Assembly (NCBI GenBank): GCA_017940445.1
Contig: JAGAYQ010000206.1
Span: 1 to 6,415 of the forward strand
Direction of reading: 5' to 3'
DNA length: 6,415 bases
DNA from: Pyramidobacter sp.
GTDB taxonomy: Bacteria > Synergistota > Synergistia > Synergistales > Dethiosulfovibrionaceae
The translations under genes and the position numbers were made by a program. Of the stretch, positions 1-5,268 are shown piece by piece. How positions within the stretch are numbered: position 1 is the first letter of the stretch; each line of letters starts with the position of its first letter. The notes under the pieces were generated by a model that saw nothing but the letters and a program-made list of their open reading frames with translations, was not told the DNA's origin and ran no database searches.

Positions 1-310
1 GCTCGGACGGCACGCCGGCCGTCTTGCGGTATTCGCTCAAAAAAATTCGCACCTGCGCGCGGTCGACCTCGTCCTCGATCTCCTCCGGCGGCATGGCCGA
101 AAAATACGCGGCCGCCGCGCGAGAGCCGGGAGAGGCCAGCAGCGCCGCCTTATCCTCCGCCAGCCGTCCGGCCAGCTCCTGCCGCCAGGCAGCACCAGAC
201 CTGGGCAGCGAAGTCCACTGATCGTAGCGGAACAGCCCTTCGAGCGAGCGAAAATCGTCCAGCCGGCGGCGGATGGCGCGCACGGCTTCAAGATGTTCGG
301 CAAAAGTCAT
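1..310 (-). CDS. M32-family (Taq-type) carboxypeptidase, N-terminal part
   Basis: The reading frame starts at the ATG at 310-308 and runs off the left edge; 103 codons are visible. The start is preceded by a GGAGG at about 322-318, 7 nt upstream. The protein begins MTFAEHLEAV and has a helical N-terminus. Around residues 28-42 is FRYDQWTSLPRSGAAW, which resembles the conserved N-terminal segment of M32 metallocarboxypeptidases (a WD/YD pair, then P-x-x-G-x-x-x-R). Further on is a stretch ending in YRKTAGVPSE, like the conserved 'Y...K.iP.e' segment of that family. M32 enzymes are roughly 500-residue cytoplasmic, metal-dependent exopeptidases that remove C-terminal residues. The HEXXH zinc motif lies beyond the window, so activity cannot be judged. 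It diverges from hicAB. Assignment is by remembered family pattern and is good but not certain. Confidence 0.7.
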   Translation of the reverse strand, partial: MTFAEHLEAVRAIRRRLDDFRSLEGLFRYDQWTSLPRSGAAWRQELAGRLAEDKAALLASPGSRAAAAYFSAMPPEEIEDEVDRAQVRIFLSEYRKTAGVPSE

Positions 311-358
311 CGTCGTTCCTCCATATCCATCACGTCATGCCGCTATTGTACCGCAAAA
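306..358 (-). repeat. Left copy of duplicated 5' region (promoter, RBS, start)
   Basis: Compared with 5132-5184 in the same orientation: the first 20 nt (306-325, covering start codon and Shine-Dalgarno) match at 19 of 20 positions. The next 19 nt differ in sequence but are equal in length. The next 14 nt (345-358) are identical, ATTGTACCGCAAAA. Weaker similarity continues for about 15 nt. This is the working copy, in front of the peptidase gene. Confidence 0.75.
345..350 (-). promoter_or_regulatory. Candidate -10 box of the peptidase gene
   Basis: On the minus strand this reads TACAAT, one base from the sigma70 -10 consensus, with its end 34 nt upstream of the peptidase ATG. No good -35 is visible at 16-18 bp (TGCGGT at 16 bp is poor). 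The same TACAAT within the same 14-nt context occurs at 5171-5176, at the same distance from an ATG, which supports it as a functional element that has been duplicated. Confidence 0.45.
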
Positions 359-402
359 CAGAACGGACCGCATTTCGATGCGCTGCGCCTGAGCCGTCGC
401 GC

Positions 403-430
403 TTGACACTGGTTATAATCAGTGTAGAAT
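403..430 (+). promoter_or_regulatory. hicAB promoter with embedded palindromic operator
   Basis: TTGACA (403-408) is a perfect -35 box. TAGAAT (425-430) is a -10 box one base from consensus, with a 16-bp spacer. A second TATAAT lies at 414-419 but has no -35 at the right distance. Positions 406-425 form a 20-bp palindrome with arms ACACTG and CAGTGT around TTATAA, broken only by one non-complementary G/T pair (412 and 419). It spans from the -35 to the first base of the -10, the expected place for repression by the HicB antitoxin, whose C-terminal ribbon-helix-helix type binds palindromes as a dimer. Operator function is inferred. Confidence 0.7.
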
Positions 431-453
431 TGAAGTGCAAAGGAGGAATGGCG

Positions 454-648
454 ATGGGCAAAAGCTACAGCAGCCGCGAGGTCATCAAAAAACTGACTGA
501 CGACGGCTGGTATGAAATAGGCTGCCGCGGCGATCATCATTACTTCAAGCACGACACGAAAAACGGCAAGATCACCGTTCCCCACCCGAAAAAAGACATC
601 AAGCCGGGGATCTATGACAGCATCATGAAACAGGCGGGATTGAAATAG
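454..648 (+). CDS. hicA: HicA toxin, mRNA interferase
   Basis: A 64-residue protein of the HicA family, which has a small double-stranded-RNA-binding-like fold and cleaves mRNA and tmRNA in the cytoplasm when not neutralised by HicB. Diagnostic features: helix 1 SSREVIKKLTDDGW (6-19), then GCRGDHHYFKH (23-33) with the catalytic histidine expected at H29, then KITVPHPKKDIKPG (39-52) and a C-terminal helix IMKQAGL. Length is typical. An ATG exists at 448, but GGAGG at 442-446 would be only 1 nt from it; the ATG at 454 is 7 nt away and fits the usual HicA N-terminus. Upstream is a promoter with a palindromic operator; hicB follows after 27 nt. No key residue is missing, so the toxin looks intact. 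Confidence 0.93.
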   Translation: MGKSYSSREVIKKLTDDGWYEIGCRGDHHYFKHDTKNGKITVPHPKKDIKPGIYDSIMKQAGLK

Positions 649-675
649 CCGCCTTCAGGGAGGTATCTGCATACC

Positions 676-1083
676 ATGGCACAGAAAAAAGATCTGCGGG
701 TCTATCCCGCTTTCATCGCCAGAGACGGCGACGGTTTCGGCGTTTCGTTCCCCGATCTGCCGGGCTGCCTGACCTGCGCCGACACGCCGGAAGAAGCACT
801 CGCCAGCGCCAAGGAAGCGCTCGAAGGCTTTATCTATTTTTCAGAAAAAGACGGCGATGTCCTTCCCGCGCCGACGCCTTTTGAAAAGCTGACCGTGCCG
901 CAGGGCGCGAGCGTCGCGCTGATCAGCGCGCGCATGGACCTGGTGCGCGCCCAGCAGGAAAACATCAGTGTCACCAAGAGCATCACGCTGCCCGCCTGGC
1001 TGAACAAGATCGCGATGGAAGCGAAGGTAAACTTCTCGCAGGTGCTTCAGGAAGCGCTGAAACGCAAACTGCAGGTCCAGTAA
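676..1083 (+). CDS. hicB: HicB antitoxin with C-terminal ribbon-helix-helix domain
   Basis: A 135-residue HicB-family antitoxin. Residues 8-55 form the partial RNase H-like HicB domain, with the signature FGVSFPDLPGCLTCADTPEEAL (21-42) followed by the usual helix; this part binds and masks HicA. Residues 96-133 (from ISVTKSITLP through the helices ending EALKRKL) look like a ribbon-helix-helix DNA-binding domain, as in the longer HicB class, so the complex probably represses its own promoter. The start at 676 is preceded by GGGAGG at 658-663; the 12-nt gap is long, which could lower translation relative to a typical antitoxin, but no better start is in frame. It is co-transcribed with hicA, and its stop codon overlaps the 5' arm of the terminator hairpin. 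Confidence 0.93.
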   Translation: MAQKKDLRVYPAFIARDGDGFGVSFPDLPGCLTCADTPEEALASAKEALEGFIYFSEKDGDVLPAPTPFEKLTVPQGASVALISARMDLVRAQQENISVTKSITLPAWLNKIAMEAKVNFSQVLQEALKRKLQVQ

Positions 1084-1131
1084 AAACAGCTCGGAACGAA
1101 GAAACAGAGTTCATCGTTCCGAGCTGTTTTT
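1082..1131. terminator. Bidirectional rho-independent terminator
   Basis: A perfect 18-bp inverted repeat: 1082-1099 (AAAAACAGCTCGGAACGA) pairs with 1114-1131, leaving a 14-nt loop. The GC-rich core is flanked by A5 on the left and T5 on the right, so it gives a hairpin with a U-tract on either strand. It ends hicAB on the plus strand and can end the convergent minus-strand operon, whose last stop codon is about 137 nt away. The 5' arm begins inside the hicB stop codon. Confidence 0.92.
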
Positions 1132-1253
1132 GTCTGCGCTTATCTGCCAGAGCCATCCGCAGCGAATCCATATTTTTCTTTCAGGCAGCAGATTTCTCGC
1201 GGTCTAAATCGGGATCGCCGCGCAGGATGCCCGACGAGAATCCGTCTGGATCG

Positions 1254-1285
1254 CTGTTTCTTCACTCTCAGAGAAACAGTTTTTT
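1254..1285 (+). terminator. Possible second, plus-strand terminator
   Basis: CTGTTTCT (1254-1261) and AGAAACAG (1272-1279) form an 8-bp stem with a 10-nt loop, followed by T6 (1280-1285). The layout is that of an intrinsic terminator for plus-strand transcription that escapes the hicAB terminator. The stem is AT-rich and overlaps the last codons and stop of the convergent gene, so it may partly be a coding coincidence. Confidence 0.4.
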
Positions 1286-2146
1286 GACGCGGCGAAACTC
1301 TTCCGGGACTCCATACTTAACAGATGCGAGCTGTGTATCGTCCACGGTACAAATATACTGCGCCATGTGGTCAGCGAAGTTTTCCCTGCTATCAGGATAC
1401 GCGCCGATGAAGAAAAGCTCTTCGATGGCCGCCTCGATCAGCCGCGCGTACCGATTTCTGTTCGGCAATACCTGAAGCGCCAGATGCACTTTGCCCGCGT
1501 TTTCGGGTTTGATTGCCGCCACGGCCCGTAACAATTTTCTAATCGCCTGTTCTTTATTTTGCGTAAAATCCGCGTCGCTGACGCACGTGCACACTTTCTC
1601 CAGATCAGCGCAGAATGAAGCGTCGAACACATCCGTTACGTGAGTCGCAAATGCGCCGGGAAGACTGCTTAGAGCTAGTATTGACAGTGGTTGAGCATTT
1701 ATGCATGATGACAGTAACTGATACAGGCCCATCGCGTTTCGTCCCTGCGGCGAAATCCAGTTCACTATTCTCAGGGCTTTGATGGGCAACGTCTGTCGAA
1801 TGGGAAGCGGCAGATCGATCTCAGTCATCACCCGAGGGCGTTTTTCTCTAATCAAGGCCAGCACGGGCGCGAAAGCTATCCATTCGTCATCAGGCAGTTG
1901 TTCCAGAAAACTTACCAGCACGCGGACTATTCTCTTTTCAAGAGCCTCCCTGTTGTCTTCGACAAATTTATCGTCAAAGCGATCCTCGGGGTCACTCTTT
2001 GCCTGCAAGCTCTGATTTATCTCTCCACTCATTCTGATGTACCAGTCAAAACGCATCAGTGTCTCACTGCTCAAGAAAGTACCGGACAGGAAGGAAAAAA
2101 GACACGCCAGAGAATGCGTGTAGTTGCCATTCAGGAAATTGCACAT
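1268..2146 (-). CDS. Uncharacterised protein sharing a segment with the upstream Sel1 protein
   Basis: I do not recognise a named family. From the ATG at 2146 the protein has 292 residues and is mostly helical and soluble-looking. Residues 202-247 (from IRKLLRAVAAI to FFI) align with residues 191-235 of the 513-aa neighbour: about 18 identities over 47 positions with one gap, including LL..VA.I..E.AG.V.LA.Q and a later LI.A. The two proteins therefore share a domain, probably by duplication or common ancestry. It is the third gene of the minus-strand block, 99 nt after the second, and may also have its own promoter at 2171-2201. The start is uncertain: GAGGAG (2163-2158) lies 11 nt from this ATG but only 4 nt from an out-of-frame ATG at 2153. 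ATGs at 2056 and 2032 are in frame but lack good ribosome sites. The N-terminal 30 residues are therefore doubtful. Confidence 0.75.
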   Translation of the reverse strand: MCNFLNGNYTHSLACLFSFLSGTFLSSETLMRFDWYIRMSGEINQSLQAKSDPEDRFDDKFVEDNREALEKRIVRVLVSFLEQLPDDEWIAFAPVLALIREKRPRVMTEIDLPLPIRQTLPIKALRIVNWISPQGRNAMGLYQLLSSCINAQPLSILALSSLPGAFATHVTDVFDASFCADLEKVCTCVSDADFTQNKEQAIRKLLRAVAAIKPENAGKVHLALQVLPNRNRYARLIEAAIEELFFIGAYPDSRENFADHMAQYICTVDDTQLASVKYGVPEEFRRVKKLFL

Positions 2147-2170
2147 CGTTCATAGATCTCCTCAATTCTC

Positions 2171-2201
2171 ATTATAATTGCTTGACTGCGCAGAGCGTCA
2201 G
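2171..2201 (-). promoter_or_regulatory. Candidate internal promoter for the third operon gene
   Basis: On the minus strand a perfect TATAAT occupies 2176-2171. The best upstream hexamer is CTGACG (2201-2196), 4 of 6 to the -35 consensus but with a long 19-bp spacer. It sits in the AT-rich gap between the second and third genes, 18 nt before the first possible start codon. No clear terminator separates the two genes, so this would add to read-through and not replace it. Confidence 0.35.
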
Positions 2202-2245
2202 CTAAAAGAAACCAAAACAATTCTTATGTACAGCCTCCAGACTAA

Positions 2246-3787
2246 TTACACACATTTAAAACCCACATAGGAAACTGTCGCCGTCGCAGAAACGTACTGC
2301 CTGCCAGATTCCTCATCGCCCAGATTCGCAGCCATCTTCAGATAAGACAGATATTTTTCTCGATCCGCCTGGAGCTGCCCCTCTACACCATTCGCATAAA
2401 ACGAAGCTAACCATCTCGCAGACTTCCAATATCCTTGTTCTAGCGACTTTTTATACCATCGGATTGCCTCCCAGATGTCCTTCTCCACACATTGGCCATC
2501 TCGATATAACGCTGCAAGCTCCAATTGAGCAAAAGCGTCTCCTTCAGTTGCCAGCTTCTTCACACCAGGCAGGCTCTCTTCTAAAATTGATTTGCGTTCT
2601 AAAGAACCTTTTGGATATGCAAATGCGCTATTCAGCCGCGCCAGAGGGTCACCTAATTCCGCGCCGCGTTTGCGCCAATACGCACATTTCTCCTTATCTT
2701 GCACGACTTCTCCATAGCCACAATTAAAATATTCGCTGATATGGTACATGGCGCGAGCGCAGCCCGCGTCGGCAAGGTCGCGAAAAATCATGAACGCGTC
2801 GTCCATCTGCCAACGCAGGAACAGCTGCTCGGCTTCTTTCAGCCGTGCCGCGAGCGAATCCTGTTCGGCAGCCTTCGCCCGTTCCTGCTCGGCTTGCCGC
2901 GCCTTTTCCTCGATCATCTGCCGCCTATACGGCCGAAGCTGTTCCAAAATGTCCGCTTTCGCGCGCAGCAGCTCGTCGAAAACGACTCTTGTGCTCATCG
3001 TTGCCTCGCCGTCGAGCTGCTGTTCCGCGATCACGGCGGCGACAACGTTTCCGCGCTTTTTCATTTTGCGCGTCAGATCGGGCAAAAACTGGTAGCTGTC
3101 AAGCACAGCCGCAATCAAAACAGCAAAGACGTTCTCGCCGAAGGTCTGCATCGCCAGCGCGACTGAACCGGCGTGTTCGACAGGGATCTGCGCGACACCA
3201 TCGAGCAGCTGAGCTAGCGTGATCTCCGCGTCGCAGAGGACGCCGCAGTGTTCCAGGCTGTGAGTAAGCACGTCGATCTTGCGCGAATCGCCAATGACCC
3301 TGTCGTCGAGCTGCGAAAGCACGCGGCACATCGCGGCGACTGGATTCTCGTGCGAATAGCGTCCCTGTTCGATCTCCGTTTCCAGAAGGTGGAAGTTATC
3401 GACGCTCTCGATCTTTTCGTTGAGCTTCGTGACAAAGGCGCCCAGCATCATTTTCAGCTGCGCCTGCTGGGCGCACAGATCGGTAAGCCGCACGCCCAGA
3501 TTGAGCATGATGCGTTCGTCGATCAGCTGCCGGTCGTAAAGGCCGCTGACCGCTTCTGCCATATAGGCGTTGAGTTTGTCGTGGTTCTGGCGAATCTCGT
3601 CGCGCGTCGCCCGATTATTTCCGGTCACGGTGCGCCACATGCGCTGAAACCAGCCCTGCGAGTTGAGCGAATCAACTTTGCAGTCAGTATCGCTCATCAA
3701 TGATGCCATGCCGGAAAGGATCATGTCCATCTTTTCCGAAGGCTGTCCCGCCAGATACTCCAAATCAATGCTGGGAATCGTATTCAT
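2246..3787 (-). CDS. Sel1-repeat protein with conserved-looking helical N-terminal region
   Basis: A 513-residue protein with no signal peptide or membrane segment. Residues 1-285 form a helical region I cannot assign to a named domain; it contains GWFQRMWRTVTGNN (45-58), NHDKLNAYMAEAV (68-80) and LKMMLGAFVTKLNEKIESVDNFH (111-133). Residues 286-322 are rich in E, K, R, A and Q (RRQMIEEKARQAEQERAK) and look like a coiled coil. Residues 328-495 hold degenerate Sel1-like repeats, with the A-x-x-x-F/Y-x-x-LA-x-x-G pattern recurring, for example GVKKLATEGDAFAQLELAAL and AIRWYKKSLEQGYWKSARWL. Sel1 repeats are alpha-alpha superhelices used in protein-protein contacts, so a scaffold or sensor role is plausible. 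RBS AAGGAG lies 9 nt before the start. It is 19 nt downstream of the 380-aa membrane-like protein, so the two are surely co-transcribed. Residues 191-235 recur in the next gene. Confidence 0.85.
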   Translation of the reverse strand: MNTIPSIDLEYLAGQPSEKMDMILSGMASLMSDTDCKVDSLNSQGWFQRMWRTVTGNNRATRDEIRQNHDKLNAYMAEAVSGLYDRQLIDERIMLNLGVRLTDLCAQQAQLKMMLGAFVTKLNEKIESVDNFHLLETEIEQGRYSHENPVAAMCRVLSQLDDRVIGDSRKIDVLTHSLEHCGVLCDAEITLAQLLDGVAQIPVEHAGSVALAMQTFGENVFAVLIAAVLDSYQFLPDLTRKMKKRGNVVAAVIAEQQLDGEATMSTRVVFDELLRAKADILEQLRPYRRQMIEEKARQAEQERAKAAEQDSLAARLKEAEQLFLRWQMDDAFMIFRDLADAGCARAMYHISEYFNCGYGEVVQDKEKCAYWRKRGAELGDPLARLNSAFAYPKGSLERKSILEESLPGVKKLATEGDAFAQLELAALYRDGQCVEKDIWEAIRWYKKSLEQGYWKSARWLASFYANGVEGQLQADREKYLSYLKMAANLGDEESGRQYVSATATVSYVGFKCV

Positions 3788-3806
3788 AATACCGTCTCCT
3801 TTTAAC

Positions 3807-4949
3807 CTAAATGGAATCGTAGAGTTTTTTCAGTTCAATGTCGAGCGCCGAGCCTGCCGCTCTCGTACGCTGATAATCCCTGTGCTGCTCGGCGGCCCGA
3901 CGCAGAAAAACGCCGTACTGGCCGCGGGCGCGCTCAACGCTGGCGGCCAGATCGCGATATGCGTATTCAAGCCGCTGGTAGTATTTTGCTTCGTTCAGGA
4001 TACGGGCGTATTCGCCTCTGCCGAAACAGGGGGCGACGATCTTGTTGATCACGCCGCTGACGGCAAACGCGATCGGGATGGTGATCAGCGACGACAGCCC
4101 TGCGACTGTCAGCGCGGCGGAAACGGGAATCATCACGCCGGCCGTCGCTCCGGCTGTAATTCCAGCCTCGCCGCCGGATTTGAGGATCTCTTTCAGATAC
4201 TCTTCGTCGCTCAGCTGCCCGCTTTTCCAGCGTTTGTAAGAAGCAATGCTTTCTATTCCGACGCCGATGGCGAATCCCACTGCGCCTGCTTTCGCCATCG
4301 TTGCGCCGACGTTTTTCAACGTGTAATGAGGCGACGCTTCTCCCCGTTTCATCTGTTCCAGTCGCCGCTCCGCGTCGCTGTCGATTGTTTTTCCATCCTT
4401 GAACGTTTCAGTCTGATAGCCTTTGTTTTTGGCAAAATCCGTTTTTTCCGCGTTTGTCACGACCGTTGCGTCGCCGGGCGTGTTGTGCAGGTCGGGGTTC
4501 GTCTTGCCGGTGTAGCCCTTCAGCTGGTATTCGCTCGAAGAGCCGTTGACGACGTTCGTTTCAGTCAGGTCGGTACCGGGGCGTATGGGGTCGTCGCCAA
4601 GCTCATAGCGGTTCAGCACGTTCTCCGGTGCCGCGCGCTGAGACTGCATGTAATCCCATTCATATCCCTTGCCTTTCAGCATTCGCTGCCGCAAAAAGTC
4701 GCTGTTTGAAGCGGCATAGTCCTGCGCGCGCTCCGCGCTGCTGAACATTCCCGATTTGCTGAAATTGCTGTTCATCCAACTCCAAAATTCGACGTCGTTC
4801 GTTAAAACGTTGCTGTAATGATTCGCCGCCGCCATTGTGGTCAGCTGCTGAGCTTTGTTCTGCGCGACCAGTTTGCTCGTGTCGTTCATCATGTCGAGCA
4901 CGTCTTTTTCTGTGCAGGGGATCAGCTCCTGCGGCTTTTTTTCAGGCAT
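3807..4949 (-). CDS. Uncharacterised protein with EYQLK motif and glycine-rich hydrophobic region
   Basis: A 380-residue protein, first gene of the three-gene operon. The start at 4949 (MPEKKPQELI) is preceded by AAGGAG about 8 nt upstream; a longer reading from 4991 lacks such a site. Residues 1-110 are soluble and include ANHYSNVLTNDVEFWSWM (42-59). Residues 127-170 contain GTDL (D127), then EYQLK (140-144), then GDATVVTN (159-166): an order seen in some PD-(D/E)XK or QxK nuclease-like domains, though the match is loose. Residues 215-236 and 259-308 are Gly/Ala-rich and hydrophobic (AKAGAVGFAIGVGI; EAGITAGATAGVMIPVSAAL), resembling glycine-zipper membrane segments. The last 65 residues are a charged helix ending LYDSI. 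A membrane-inserting or pore-like component carrying a nuclease-like domain is possible; function is unknown to me. Confidence 0.85.
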   Translation of the reverse strand: MPEKKPQELIPCTEKDVLDMMNDTSKLVAQNKAQQLTTMAAANHYSNVLTNDVEFWSWMNSNFSKSGMFSSAERAQDYAASNSDFLRQRMLKGKGYEWDYMQSQRAAPENVLNRYELGDDPIRPGTDLTETNVVNGSSSEYQLKGYTGKTNPDLHNTPGDATVVTNAEKTDFAKNKGYQTETFKDGKTIDSDAERRLEQMKRGEASPHYTLKNVGATMAKAGAVGFAIGVGIESIASYKRWKSGQLSDEEYLKEILKSGGEAGITAGATAGVMIPVSAALTVAGLSSLITIPIAFAVSGVINKIVAPCFGRGEYARILNEAKYYQRLEYAYRDLAASVERARGQYGVFLRRAAEQHRDYQRTRAAGSALDIELKKLYDSI

Positions 4950-5027
4950 TGCCGTTCTCCTTCCATTCACATAAGCGCAGTGGCCTTGCATTTACATGCT
5001 TCCATTGCAAAACAACAAACGCATTAA

Positions 5028-5058
5028 ATTATAACAGAGTCATCAAAATTTGACCCAA
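5028..5058 (-). promoter_or_regulatory. Promoter of the three-gene operon
   Basis: On the minus strand a perfect TATAAT (5033-5028) is preceded directly by TGT (5036-5034), giving an extended -10 (TGnTATAAT). A weak -35, TTGGGT (5058-5053), lies 19 bp upstream; an extended -10 does not need a good one. The leader to the ATG at 4949 would be about 70 nt. The surrounding 100 bp is AT-rich compared with the flanking genes. Confidence 0.65.
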
Positions 5059-5131
5059 CTAAAACTTGCAAAAAAACAACATAATAACAATTCTATTTTG
5101 ATTCTAGCGTTCGCTCCGTTTTCTGTCACAG

Positions 5132-5184
5132 GTCATCGTCATTCCTCCATAAACACAGTTCATCGTCATGATTGTACCGCAAAA
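5132..5184 (-). repeat. Right copy of duplicated 5' region, leading nowhere
   Basis: This direct-repeat partner of 306-358 has the same order on the minus strand: TACAAT (5176-5171), a 19-nt spacer of unrelated sequence but equal length, GGAGG, then ATG at 5136-5134. Identity is 19/20 in the RBS/start part and 14/14 in the -10 part. Past ATGAC the similarity to the peptidase stops, and the ORF continues for only 10 codons (MTCDRKRSER) before TAG. It looks like a severed gene start left when DNA was inserted or rearranged. Confidence 0.75.
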
Positions 5185-5189
5185 GAGCA

Positions 5190-5239
5190 CGGCCGCACGG
5201 CGCAAATAACCTGTATCTGCCGCCGTACGGCCGCTTTTT
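5190..5239. terminator. GC-rich hairpin downstream of lysR
   Basis: Arms 5190-5202 (CGGCCGCACGGCG) and 5221-5233 pair over 13 bp with one mismatch, which on the minus strand becomes a G-U pair; the loop is 18 nt. On the plus strand the stem is followed by CTTTTT, a good U-tract. On the minus strand, where lysR ends 36 nt before the hairpin, the stem is followed by TGCTCTTTTG, a weaker tract. It most likely terminates lysR and blocks antisense entry into lysR from the left. Confidence 0.65.
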
Positions 5240-5268
5240 CGTTTTCTTCAGCGCGGAGGCGAAGGAGC

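Larger units (their letters stand above)
4950..5268. other. Intergenic stretch between the three-gene operon and lysR
   Basis: About 320 bp with no convincing gene. It holds, from left to right: the leader and extended -10 promoter of the operon (to about 5058), an AT-rich tract with runs of A, the right copy of the duplicated peptidase 5' region (5132-5184) and a GC-rich hairpin (5190-5239). Short ORFs here lack ribosome sites or are only about ten codons long. Confidence 0.7.

Noticed and set aside
37..303. 88-codon minus-strand ORF at the left end
   Set aside because: It overlaps, in another frame of the same strand, the frame that matches an M32-like peptidase and has the ribosome site; its Arg/Pro-rich product is not protein-like.
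983..1171. 62-codon minus-strand ORF across the hicB end and terminator
   Set aside because: It reads through the terminator hairpin and antisense to hicB, with no ribosome site before its ATG.
3663..4709. 348-codon plus-strand ORF opposite the two longest operon genes
   Set aside because: It runs antisense across two well-supported genes with good ribosome sites; the product is rich in Cys, Phe, Arg and Val without a recognisable domain, as expected of a shadow frame, and has no ribosome site.
4950..4991. Longer N-terminus (14 extra residues) for the 380-aa protein
   Set aside because: The upstream ATG has no Shine-Dalgarno, while the ATG at 4949 has AAGGAG at a good distance.
5000..5090. 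Two similar TTGCAAAA/ACAACA stretches as possible iterons or an origin
   Set aside because: Only two copies, low complexity and AT-rich; nothing else (Rep gene, DnaA boxes) supports an origin.
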